The notes beneath the pieces were generated by a model. That model saw nothing but the letters and a program-made list of their open reading frames with translations. It made no database searches and was not told where the DNA came from. DNA of 64,000 nucleotides from Peptostreptococcaceae bacterium pGA-8 (GTDB lineage: Bacteria; Bacillota; Clostridia; Peptostreptococcales; Anaerovoracaceae): positions 1 through 64,000 of the forward strand of contig FONK01000003.1 in assembly GCA_900112915.1 (NCBI GenBank), given 5' to 3'. This document shows, piece after piece, positions 43,613 through 51,537 of this stretch. How positions within the stretch are numbered: the stretch's first letter is position 1; the number at the start of each line of letters is the position of its first letter. A program made the position numbers and the translations under genes.

Positions 43613-43987
43613 ATGGGAAAAGGAATGAGAGCAGGCAAAAAATCCGGAGGCGGAAGTAAATCGGGTGTCCTGGGTGGCGGCGGAATGCAAAAGCAGCTTC
43701 AGCAGATGCAGGCTATGCAGAGAAGGATGGAGGCTATGCAGGCTGAGCTTGAAGAAAAGGAAATTTCAACTACATCCGGTGGCGGCGCAGTAAGCGTAAC
43801 CGTGAATGGAAAGAAAGAAATTGTAGACCTTAAAATAGATAGGGATGTTGTTGACCCTGATGATGTTGAAATGCTTCAGGATTTAGTTGTTGCCGCAGTA
43901 AACGAAGCTATTCGTCAGGTTGAGGAAATGTCCAATAATGAAATGAACAAGCTAACCGGTGGCCTTAATATTCCGGGCTTATTCTAA
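43613..43987 (+). CDS. YbaB/EbfC nucleoid-associated protein
   Basis: A 124-residue protein with a Gly/Lys/Met-rich N-terminus (residues 1-30), a Gln/Met-rich helix ([17 protein letters not shown]) and the YbaB core [20 protein letters not shown] ending with a typical [14 protein letters not shown]. It binds DNA as a dimer and is conserved between dnaX and recR. The N-terminal Gly-Lys stretch is longer than in many homologues. AGGAGG precedes the ATG; overlaps recR by one base. Confidence 0.9.
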   Translation: MGKGMRAGKKSGGGSKSGVLGGGGMQKQLQQMQAMQRRMEAMQAELEEKEISTTSGGGAVSVTVNGKKEIVDLKIDRDVVDPDDVEMLQDLVVAAVNEAIRQVEEMSNNEMNKLTGGLNIPGLF

Positions 43988-44586
43988 TGAAATCCTATCC
44001 TAAACCCCTTGCTAAATTAATAGGTGAGTTTGCCAAGCTTCCCGGTATAGGGAACAAAACAGCCCAGCGCCTTGCCTTTCATCTTTTGTCGCAGGACAAG
44101 ACGGAAGCTGAGGCTTTTGCCAATGCCATTATAGAAGCCAAGGAGAAGATGAAGTTTTGTTCTGTTTGTGGAAATCTTACCGATGAAGATCCTTGCAGCA
44201 TATGCAGTGATGCAGGGCGAAGGCAGGATGTAATCTGCGTTGTTGAAACTCCACAGGACTTAATGGCAATGGAGAGAATCAGAGAATTCGACGGGTTATA
44301 CCACGTTCTTCACGGGGCTATTTCTCCTATGGACGGAGTAGGTCCGGAGGATTTGAATCTGAAGGATTTGATTGTCAGATTGCAGAATAATCCGGTGAAG
44401 GAAGTAATTGTCGCAACAAATCCAAATATTGAGGGCGAGGCAACGGCTATGTACATTGCGGGCCTCTTAAAACCGGCAGGAATAAAGGTAACGAGAATTG
44501 CCCACGGGATTCCGGTAGGTGGAGATTTGGAATATGCAGATGAAATTACCCTTCTTAAAGCTGTTGAAGGAAGGCGTGAGTTATAG
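43987..44586 (+). CDS. recR: recombination mediator RecR
   Basis: A 199-residue protein of the RecFOR pathway. It has the HhH start ([17 protein letters not shown]), a zinc finger with C58, C61, C70 and C73, and a TOPRIM domain ([17 protein letters not shown]) ending in the [14 protein letters not shown]-like [18 protein letters not shown]. RecR helps load RecA on gapped DNA. ATG overlaps the ybaB stop by one base. A terminator follows. Confidence 0.95.
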   Translation: MKSYPKPLAKLIGEFAKLPGIGNKTAQRLAFHLLSQDKTEAEAFANAIIEAKEKMKFCSVCGNLTDEDPCSICSDAGRRQDVICVVETPQDLMAMERIREFDGLYHVLHGAISPMDGVGPEDLNLKDLIVRLQNNPVKEVIVATNPNIEGEATAMYIAGLLKPAGIKVTRIAHGIPVGGDLEYADEITLLKAVEGRREL

Positions 44587-44613
44587 AAATCCAAAAAAGA
44601 AATAGAAATTGAT

Positions 44614-44652
44614 AGAAGCTGAGAGTGAGCCTTAATTTTCAGCTTCTTTTTT
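44614..44652 (+). terminator. terminator after recR
   Basis: AGAAGCTGA (44614-44622) pairs with TCAGCTTCT (44639-44647), followed by a T-run. Ends the dnaX-ybaB-recR transcript. Confidence 0.85.
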
Positions 44653-44663
44653 ATTGAGCGATA

Positions 44664-44715
44664 TTGACAATAAAATAACAATATGCTATATTTTAGTTGT
44701 GGTGGTAATACCACC
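44664..44715 (+). promoter_or_regulatory. GntR operon promoter and palindromic operator
   Basis: TTGACA (44664-44669), a 17-base spacer and TATATT (44687-44692). Immediately after the expected start site is the palindrome GGTGGTA-A-TACCACC (44701-44715), a perfect seven-base half site each side of the central base. Its GGT...ACC arrangement is typical of FadR-type GntR operators, so the regulator probably represses its own operon. Confidence 0.75.
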
Positions 44716-44757
44716 GGCTGTTTCTAAGACTGAGAGTGAAGGGAAGGGAGTCAAGAA

Positions 44758-45465
44758 ATGAGCAAACCTAAAGAAAAGAATAGTTTAAGGAAGCAATTTG
44801 TTGAAAGTATACAGCATAAAATCCTTTCAGGAGAGCTTTCTGTGGGAACCAAGCTGCCTACGGAGCGACAGCTGGCTGAAGAATTGAATGTTAGCAGACA
44901 GGTTATCAACAGCGGTATGGATGAGCTCAAAGCAGCGGGATTTATAAAGGTTGTGCCCAGACATGGCACCTATGTTGCCGACTTTAGGGTGGATGGCAAC
45001 ATAAACACACTGAATGCGATTATGGATTATAAGGGAGAGGACTTAAGAGAAGAAGAGATACGTTCTATTCTTGAGGTTAGATGGGGCCTGGAGCATTTGA
45101 CAATAAAAAACGCCATAGATAATGCTACCGATGCCGACATCCTTGCCTTGGGGGAGATTGTAAAAAAGCTGGGAGCCGCACAGAGTCCTGAAGAGGCAGC
45201 AACGCTTTCCTTTGAGTATCAGATGACCTTGGCAACAATAGGACGTAATACTGTTTTGCCATTGATTATATCCTCCTTTAAGGCACCTACGACTATTTTG
45301 TGGGAGAGATTTGTAAGGCTGTATGGAGTAAAAACCCTTTATGATAATACTGCAAGAGCCTTTAAATTTATTGAGGAAAGAGACTATGAGCAGGCTGTAG
45401 AATGGTTAAATATAATTTTAAGAGAGACCATTAGCGGAGGTCATAGAATCTATAGAAATTATTAG
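44758..45465 (+). CDS. GntR/FadR family transcription regulator
   Basis: A 235-residue regulator. The N-terminal winged HTH (GTKLPTERQLAEELNVSRQV followed by INSGMDELKAAGFIKVVPRHGT) is the GntR fold. The all-helical C-terminal FCD-type domain (residues 90-235, LRVLEVRWGLEHLTIK-like) binds a metal and small acid or lipid ligand in FadR relatives. It heads the DUF5692-hypB-oxidoreductase-hypA operon, and its probable operator overlaps the promoter at 44701. GGGAGTC precedes the ATG. The ligand cannot be told from sequence. Confidence 0.85.
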   Translation: MSKPKEKNSLRKQFVESIQHKILSGELSVGTKLPTERQLAEELNVSRQVINSGMDELKAAGFIKVVPRHGTYVADFRVDGNINTLNAIMDYKGEDLREEEIRSILEVRWGLEHLTIKNAIDNATDADILALGEIVKKLGAAQSPEEAATLSFEYQMTLATIGRNTVLPLIISSFKAPTTILWERFVRLYGVKTLYDNTARAFKFIEERDYEQAVEWLNIILRETISGGHRIYRNY

Positions 45466-45488
45466 TTTTATTTTATGAGGAGGGCATT

Positions 45489-46535
45489 ATGCTTTTTCAA
45501 ATTTATGGCGACCTGTCGATTTATCAGGTTCTAGGATGGATTTTAGTTTTCGCTGGGCTAATAATCACCAATGAAATTCAGCGAAGAAGCAAGATTGGGG
45601 GCTATGCGTTCTTTTTAGCACTTCCGGCAGCATTAACGGTGTATTTTATCGCTATATACATTGGAGCTGCACAAGGAGCTGAGTGGGCTTTGAACAATCA
45701 AACCTATACTCATATGAACAGCTGGTTCCACTATGCTAAGCTCTATGCAGCAACAGCAGGATGCATTGGTTTCATGCTTCTTAAGTACAAGAAGGGCATC
45801 GGCAGGTTGGATTGGTTCAAAGCCTTTCCTTTTGTAATCGTTGCCATTAATATTCTAATTGCAGTAGGCTCTGACTTTGAAAGTGCTGTTAAGGGTAGCA
45901 TGGCTCTTGCTGAAACCGGATCCAGATGGTGGCTATCATCTGAAGGCGTTTGGTTATATGGCGGATGGTGGAATATAGCTAACGGTATTGCCGGAATCGT
46001 TAATATTTTCTGCATGACAGGCTGGTGGGGAATTTATTCTTCCAAGAAGAAGGATGACATGCTATGGCCTGATATGACCTGGATGTATATTTTAGCATAC
46101 GATGTGTGGAATTTTGAGTACACATACTTGAATCTGCCAACTCATTCATGGTACTGCGGTTTGGCTCTTTTGCTAGCTCCAACCGTTGCAGCTATGTTCT
46201 GGAATAAGGGCGGATGGATTCAAAATCGTGCGAATACCCTTGCTACCTGGTGTATGTTTGCTCAGGTATTTCCGTTGTTCCAGGATGCCGGTGTATTTTC
46301 CGTATTACCGACGATGTATGCAGACGGATTTATGAACCCGGATGTTCACCCTCAGGCAGTTGCTCCACAGGCTATGGGATTTATTGCTGTTCTGTCTATT
46401 CTTGTTAATCTGGCAGTCTTAGGGGCAGTTATTAAGAAGGCAAAGAAGCTGGGAGTTAATCCATATAAGCATGAGATTTGGGCAGGAACAAAGGATTATG
46501 ATGAAGCCTTGGCAAGAAGCCTAAATTATAACTAG
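45489..46535 (+). CDS. DUF5692 membrane protein
   Basis: A 348-residue protein with about nine membrane helices, rich in Trp and Tyr. The stretch YDVWNFEYTYLNLPTHSWYC and the FLLAL-like ILSIL helices are typical of the DUF5692 family, which is found in clostridia and has no known role. GAGGAGG precedes ATG 45489; the gap to the regulator is 23 bases. Its place before hypB and hypA could mean a metal-related or anaerobic redox role; this is inference from context. Confidence 0.75.
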   Translation: MLFQIYGDLSIYQVLGWILVFAGLIITNEIQRRSKIGGYAFFLALPAALTVYFIAIYIGAAQGAEWALNNQTYTHMNSWFHYAKLYAATAGCIGFMLLKYKKGIGRLDWFKAFPFVIVAINILIAVGSDFESAVKGSMALAETGSRWWLSSEGVWLYGGWWNIANGIAGIVNIFCMTGWWGIYSSKKKDDMLWPDMTWMYILAYDVWNFEYTYLNLPTHSWYCGLALLLAPTVAAMFWNKGGWIQNRANTLATWCMFAQVFPLFQDAGVFSVLPTMYADGFMNPDVHPQAVAPQAMGFIAVLSILVNLAVLGAVIKKAKKLGVNPYKHEIWAGTKDYDEALARSLNYN

Positions 46536-46583
46536 GGCGATAAGGTTATCATTAATTCAGGTGAATAAAAAGGAAGGCGACCT

Positions 46584-47249
46584 ATGGGTGACATAAAGGT
46601 AATTGAAATTAAAAAAAGCGTATATGCCGATAATGATGAAAGGGCTGATTTGCTCAGGAGAGAGCTTAAGGAAAAAGGGATTTTTTTGATGAATTTAATG
46701 TCATCTCCCGGTTCAGGAAAGACAAGTACTCTGAAGCAAATTATTGCTGCTATGAAGGATAAGTACCAAATAGGCATTATGGAGGCGGATATTGATTCGG
46801 ATGTGGATGCTGTGGCTATAGCTGAAACCGGTGTGAAGGCCATACAGCTGCATACAGGAGGCATGTGTCACTTGGATGCAGACATGACGAGGCAAGGTCT
46901 GGAAGCCTTGGAGGTAGACGGGATTGAGCTGGCAATTTTAGAAAATGTAGGAAATTTGGTCTGCCCTGCGGAATTTGATACGGGAGCTGCTAAAAATGTC
47001 ATGATACTTTCCGTTCCGGAGGGTCACGATAAGCCTCTGAAATATCCGCTGATGTTTTCCATATGCGATGTTGTTTTGATTAACAAAATAGACGTAATTG
47101 AGCACTTTGACTTTGACCTTCAACAGTGTAGGCAAAATATACTTATGCGCAACAAGGATGCTGTAATAATTCCGATTTCGGCGAAGACAGGTGAAGGTAT
47201 AGAGGAATTTACAGAGTGGCTTAGCCAAGAAATAGAAAATATGAGGTAA
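46584..47249 (+). CDS. hypB: HypB nickel-chaperone GTPase
   Basis: A 221-residue GTPase that delivers nickel to metalloenzymes. Walker A SSPGSGKTS (40-48), the metal site GGMCHLDAD with C95 and H96, ENVGNLVCPAEFD with C127, and the guanine motif NKID are all present. The N-terminal His-rich nickel store of some homologues is absent. AAGGAAGG precedes ATG 46584. It shares an operon with hypA at 50034, split by the oxidoreductase gene. No hydrogenase or urease structural gene occurs in the window, so the enzyme it serves lies elsewhere. Confidence 0.9.
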   Translation: MGDIKVIEIKKSVYADNDERADLLRRELKEKGIFLMNLMSSPGSGKTSTLKQIIAAMKDKYQIGIMEADIDSDVDAVAIAETGVKAIQLHTGGMCHLDADMTRQGLEALEVDGIELAILENVGNLVCPAEFDTGAAKNVMILSVPEGHDKPLKYPLMFSICDVVLINKIDVIEHFDFDLQQCRQNILMRNKDAVIIPISAKTGEGIEEFTEWLSQEIENMR

Positions 47250-47254
47250 AGAAT

Positions 47255-50029
47255 ATGTCAATAAATAAGCCGGACTATATTAAAGATGAGGGGCCGATAA
47301 GGGAGCCGATTGCCAAGCTGGCAAAGCTTATTACAGATAGAATCCCGCAGAAATTGCCCTTCGTTAAAATTACTAAGGATGACCCGGAATACTGGGGCTT
47401 AGCAGCAATAGCCACTGATGAAGAGGCTCTTTTGGCATTGAAACTGGGCGTGAGAAAGCCAAGAACCTTTGCTGAAATACAGAAGCTTTCAGGGATAGAA
47501 GCCAACAAGCTGGAGGCTATGCTTGAGCACATGTCTTATACAGGTCTTTTAGAATATAACTGGGAAAACCTTGACGGAAAAAATCCTGATAATGAGAAGA
47601 GATGGGTGCTTCCGATGTTTGTACCGGGCATCGGAGAATTTACTAATATGAATCAGGAGCTTTTAGATGAGCATCCTGAGCTGGGCAGATTTTTTGAGAG
47701 AATGACAAAGCTTCCTTTGGAAAAGGTTACTCCAATGGTACCTCCCGGGGGAGCAGGTATTGGAATGCACGTAATTCCTGTAGAAAAGGCGATTTCTATG
47801 GAAGAAAAATCCATATCAATTGAACACATTTCCCATTGGCTTGAAAAATATGATGGTAAGTATGCAGCTAGCCCATGCTCCTGCCGTATGTCCAGAAAAA
47901 CCTATGATGAGGGCTGCGCAGATGATCATCACGATTGGTGTATTGCCATGGGAGATATGGCAGATTATGTAGTTGAGACCAATAAAGGCGGAAGATACAT
48001 CGACAAGGAGGAGGCCCTTAGAATATTTAAAAAGGCTGAAGACAATGGCTTCGTTCATCAAATTACGAACATAGACGGAGAGGATAAGATTTTCGCTATT
48101 TGCAATTGTAATGTCAATGTATGCTATGCTCTCAGAACCTCTCAGCTCTTCAATACACCTAATATGTCTAGGTCTGCATATGTTGCCAGGACAAAAAAGG
48201 AGAACTGCGTAGCTTGCGGCAGATGTGTAGAATATTGTCCGGCAGGAGCGGTAAAGCTGGGACAGAAGCTATGTAAAAAAGACGGTTCCGAGGTGGAATA
48301 TCCTAAACAGATTTTGCCTAGTGAGAAAAAATGGGGCAAAGAAATGTGGGATGAGGATTACAGAGACAACAATAGAATTAACTGCCATGATACGGGCACG
48401 GCGCCATGTAAGACAGCCTGTCCGGCTCATATTGCAGTCCAAGGTTATTTGAATATGGCATCTCAAGGCAGGTATAAAGAAGCCCTTGCTCTAATAAAGA
48501 AAAACAATCCGCTTCCGGCGGTATGCGGCAGAATTTGCAATAGAGCCTGCGAGGACCAATGCACCCGAGGAGCTATAGACAGGCCGGTTGCCATTGATGA
48601 GGTAAAGAAGTTTATAGCTGAACAGGATTTGAGGGAGGAAACCAGATTTGTTCCTGAGAAGGTAGTTCCTGCTGTTAAGGGCTATTTTGATGAAAAGGTA
48701 GCCATAATAGGAGCAGGACCGGCAGGACTGTCCTGTGCATTTTACTTGGCAGAGATGGGATATTCCCCAACTGTATTTGAAAAAAATGAAAGACCCGGCG
48801 GAATGCTGACCTATGGAATTCCTACATTTAAACTGGAAAAGGATGTTATTATGGCAGAAATTGACATAATAAAGGAGATGGGAGTTACCATTAAAACCGG
48901 TGTGGAGGTCGGAAAAGATATAACTTTAGATCAGCTCAGAAAAGAAGGATACAAAGCATTCTATGTGGCGATAGGCTGTCAGGGAGGCAGAGGTCTTGGC
49001 CTCGATGGTGAAGATGCAGAGGGAGTTATGACTGCAGTAGACTTCCTGCATGAAACTGCTCAGAGAGAAGCCTTTGATATTGAAGGTGATGTAGTTGTAA
49101 TCGGTGGCGGAAATGTTGCCATTGATGTGGCGAGGACTGCATCAAGATGTGCAAAGGATAGCATAAATATCAGCATGTTCTGCCTGGAATCCAGAGAGAT
49201 TATGCCTGCCGGCGGCGAAGAAATTCAGGAGGCCGAGGAAGAAGGCGTTGTAATCAATCCGGGATGGGGTCCAAAGGAAATAATTTCTGAAAAGGGAAAG
49301 GTAAAGGCGGTTGTTTTAAGAAAATGTATATCCGTCTTCGATGAGAACAAAAAATTTGCTCCGGTCTATGATGATGACAATTGCATAACTGTTCCGTGCA
49401 GCCATCTATTCCTTTCAGTAGGACAATCGATTATATGGGGAAATCTTTTAGCCGGCACTAAGGTGAAGCTGGGAAAAGGCAATGGTGTAATAGCAGATGG
49501 CCTTACTTACCAGACTGATGAAAAAGATGTGTTTGCAGGCGGAGATGTCTACACCGGTCCAAGCTTTGCAATCAATGCAATTGCTGCCGGAAAGCAGGGA
49601 GCGATATCTATACATAGATTTGTTCAGCCTAAGGCATCCTTAACAATAGGAAGAAACAGGTATGAGTTTATCAGTATCGACAAGGAAGACATCAGCATAA
49701 TGAGCTATGACAAGGCAGGAAGACAAGAGGTTAGGCTTGACAGCAGCATTGACCATAGGAAGTCCTTTAGAGATGCTCATTTGCCATTTACAGAAGAGCA
49801 GGTTAAGGCTGAAACATCCAGATGCTTGTCCTGTGGAGCCTCTGTCGTAGATGAGAACAAATGTATCGGATGTGGTCTGTGTACAACTAAATGCGAATTC
49901 GATGCTATCCATCTTTACAGAGACAATCCGGACTGTTCCACTATGAGAAAAGCGGAAGATAAGCTTAAGTATATTCTTCCTTATGCGGCGAAGCAGGCAA
50001 TAAATATTAAGCTTGGAAGAAAGAAGTAG
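47255..50029 (+). CDS. large iron-sulfur/FAD NAD(P)-dependent oxidoreductase
   Basis: A 924-residue multi-domain protein. Residues 1-240 start with a winged-HTH-like part (RTFAEIQKLSGIEANKLEAM) and carry a CSCR-type cysteine group (SPCSCRMS, CNCNVNVC). A ferredoxin-like cluster CVACGRCVEYCPAG follows near 317. Next comes a GltD-like N-terminal cluster (CKTACPAHIAVQGYL, CGRICNRACEDQC), the FAD site IGAGPAGLSC (near 485) and NADPH site IGGGNVAIDVA (near 616). A last 4Fe-4S ferredoxin motif, CIGCGLCTTKCEFDAI, is near 870. It belongs to the GltD/NuoF-like flavoproteins that move electrons between NAD(P)H and ferredoxin. Partner and substrate unknown. It is five bases after hypB. Confidence 0.85.
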   Translation: MSINKPDYIKDEGPIREPIAKLAKLITDRIPQKLPFVKITKDDPEYWGLAAIATDEEALLALKLGVRKPRTFAEIQKLSGIEANKLEAMLEHMSYTGLLEYNWENLDGKNPDNEKRWVLPMFVPGIGEFTNMNQELLDEHPELGRFFERMTKLPLEKVTPMVPPGGAGIGMHVIPVEKAISMEEKSISIEHISHWLEKYDGKYAASPCSCRMSRKTYDEGCADDHHDWCIAMGDMADYVVETNKGGRYIDKEEALRIFKKAEDNGFVHQITNIDGEDKIFAICNCNVNVCYALRTSQLFNTPNMSRSAYVARTKKENCVACGRCVEYCPAGAVKLGQKLCKKDGSEVEYPKQILPSEKKWGKEMWDEDYRDNNRINCHDTGTAPCKTACPAHIAVQGYLNMASQGRYKEALALIKKNNPLPAVCGRICNRACEDQCTRGAIDRPVAIDEVKKFIAEQDLREETRFVPEKVVPAVKGYFDEKVAIIGAGPAGLSCAFYLAEMGYSPTVFEKNERPGGMLTYGIPTFKLEKDVIMAEIDIIKEMGVTIKTGVEVGKDITLDQLRKEGYKAFYVAIGCQGGRGLGLDGEDAEGVMTAVDFLHETAQREAFDIEGDVVVIGGGNVAIDVARTASRCAKDSINISMFCLESREIMPAGGEEIQEAEEEGVVINPGWGPKEIISEKGKVKAVVLRKCISVFDENKKFAPVYDDDNCITVPCSHLFLSVGQSIIWGNLLAGTKVKLGKGNGVIADGLTYQTDEKDVFAGGDVYTGPSFAINAIAAGKQGAISIHRFVQPKASLTIGRNRYEFISIDKEDISIMSYDKAGRQEVRLDSSIDHRKSFRDAHLPFTEEQVKAETSRCLSCGASVVDENKCIGCGLCTTKCEFDAIHLYRDNPDCSTMRKAEDKLKYILPYAAKQAINIKLGRKK

Positions 50030-50033
50030 CGCT

Positions 50034-50378
50034 ATGCATGAGCTTGGAGTGGTATTTCACATTATTAGGAGCCTTGAAAAGGTGGCAAAAGAAAACAATG
50101 TGTCTAAAATAAATTCAGTAACCCTGCAATTGGGAGAGGTATCTACGGTCATTCCTTCTTACTTAAGCAGCTGCTGGAAATGGGCAGCTGCAAAAAATGA
50201 GTTGCTTAAAAGAGCAGAGCTCATAATAGAAAAAATAGACGCCGTTACCCGTTGCGATAGCTGTGGAGCGGAATATTCAACTGTTGAACATGGAAAGCTT
50301 TGCCCTGAATGTGGCAGCCAAGAGACTTGGCTTTTACAAGGAATGGAATTTCTCATAAAAGAGATAGAAGCTGAATAG
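50034..50378 (+). CDS. hypA: HypA nickel-insertion protein
   Basis: I choose ATG 50034 so that the conserved MHE N-terminus (His2 is a nickel ligand) is intact; the frame extends back to 50013 but no start there fits. The 114-residue protein has a zinc knuckle with C74, C77, C90 and C93. HypA and HypB together insert nickel into NiFe hydrogenase or other nickel enzymes. It overlaps no other gene and closes the operon four bases after the oxidoreductase stop. Confidence 0.9.
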   Translation: MHELGVVFHIIRSLEKVAKENNVSKINSVTLQLGEVSTVIPSYLSSCWKWAAAKNELLKRAELIIEKIDAVTRCDSCGAEYSTVEHGKLCPECGSQETWLLQGMEFLIKEIEAE

Positions 50379-50386
50379 GTAAGATT

Positions 50387-50415
50387 AAAGCCTCGTGGAA
50401 CTGACACGGGGCTTT
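50387..50415. terminator. hairpin between hypA and yitT
   Basis: AAAGCCTCGTG (50387-50397) pairs with CACGGGGCTTT (50405-50415) with one T-G. It lies between converging genes and could act in both directions. Confidence 0.6.
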
Positions 50416-50437
50416 GAAATTTACATTGTTATTAAAA

Positions 50438-51316
50438 TCAGTCATGAGGCTTCTTATAAAATCTTCCGTTGATCTGCTCGGTCTTCAATACGTTTATAAA
50501 GGCCTTATGGTCTACGGCCTGAATTTCGTTTATTACTTTATCGACCTCATCGCTGGAAACAACTGAATAAAGCATGTTTCTATCAGTGCCCTGATAGCAT
50601 CCGGTCCCTGTAAATAGGGTGGCATCATGATGAGTTACCTCTTTAATTCTACCATAAACGGCACTCGGCTGATCCGTAATTATTATGAGGGTATGCTTGC
50701 GATACCTCTTAAACAGTGTTGAAATAACCTGAGTAGTGCAATATTGAAATATTATGGAGTACATAGCCCTGTCAAATCCGAACAAAACACCTGCAATAAA
50801 CAGGATGCAAATATTGCCTAAAAGAATATAGTTCCAAGCATCGATTCCATGCTTTTCCGACATGTATATTGATATAAAATCAGTTCCGCCGGCACTGGCA
50901 CCTACTATTAGACATAACCAAATAGCAAAGCCGTTAATGACACCTCCAAAGATGCATATGAGCAATACATCATAGGTTATTACTATATCAGGCAATAAAT
51001 CAACCACGATACTGCTAAGTAAAATGACAAAAAGTGAATAGAAGGTAAACTTTTTACCCAGCCACTTTATTCCAATATACACCGGCACCAGATTAAGAGG
51101 TATGTAGATTGTCGTATATGATAGCCTGATGTCTGCGTACTTATCCAGGATTTGCTGAATCAGCAGGGTCATTCCGGTGAACCCTCCGGGGAAGAGACCA
51201 CCCGTTCTGACAAAGCTTTTAATGTTAAATCCAATGATTACGGCACCTAACACCACAAACAGGAATCTCTTTCCGACTCTATAAGCGGGGTGCTTTTTGG
51301 CAAATTTACTCGGCAT
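50438..51316 (-). CDS. YitT family membrane protein
   Basis: A 292-residue protein with about five membrane helices (DUF161 part, residues 15-195, GGLFPGGFTGMTLLIQQIL and SAGGTDFISIYMSEKHG) and a C-terminal cytoplasmic DUF2179 domain (HTLIIITDQPSAVYGRIKE, then GCYQGTDRNMLYSVVSSDEV). YitT proteins are common in Firmicutes; transport of some small molecule is suspected but unproven. GGAGGG precedes the start on the minus strand. Confidence 0.85.
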   Translation of the reverse strand: MPSKFAKKHPAYRVGKRFLFVVLGAVIIGFNIKSFVRTGGLFPGGFTGMTLLIQQILDKYADIRLSYTTIYIPLNLVPVYIGIKWLGKKFTFYSLFVILLSSIVVDLLPDIVITYDVLLICIFGGVINGFAIWLCLIVGASAGGTDFISIYMSEKHGIDAWNYILLGNICILFIAGVLFGFDRAMYSIIFQYCTTQVISTLFKRYRKHTLIIITDQPSAVYGRIKEVTHHDATLFTGTGCYQGTDRNMLYSVVSSDEVDKVINEIQAVDHKAFINVLKTEQINGRFYKKPHD

Positions 51317-51408
51317 CCTTTTCCCTCCAATTTACAAAATTTATTATAACACAGCTAAAAGATAATGTAATATGAATTTTACAAAATCAAGTTTTTTATG
51401 AAATTTAG

Positions 51409-51436
51409 TTGACAGCCTTTTTCAAAGTGGTATAAT
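51409..51436 (+). promoter_or_regulatory. promoter for the first NSS transporter gene
   Basis: TTGACA (51409-51414), a 16-base spacer and TATAAT (51431-51436). The start site would be near 51442, at the foot of a perfect hairpin. Confidence 0.75.
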
Positions 51437-51439
51437 TAG

Positions 51440-51501
51440 CGTATCGCTTTATCACCAACAAGTGATAAAGCGATATGGCTGCACAGAACAAATATGCAGC
51501 C
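51440..51501 (+). promoter_or_regulatory. two perfect hairpins in the NSS leader
   Basis: TATCGCTTTATCAC (51442-51455) is exactly mirrored by GTGATAAAGCGATA (51462-51475) around CAACAA, and GGCTGCA (51477-51483) is mirrored by TGCAGCC (51495-51501). The first stem can be extended by two pairs and starts at the expected 5' end of the mRNA. Neither has a T-run, so they are not terminators. They may be an operator, an mRNA stabiliser or an RNA switch. Confidence 0.65.
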
Positions 51502-51537
51502 GTAGATATTAAGATATTAAATGCTAGGAGATGAAAT

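Noticed and set aside
46584-50378. hypB and hypA as part of a NiFe hydrogenase operon
   Set aside because: No large or small hydrogenase subunit, no hypCDEF and no protease gene are in the window; the flavoprotein between them is not a hydrogenase subunit.
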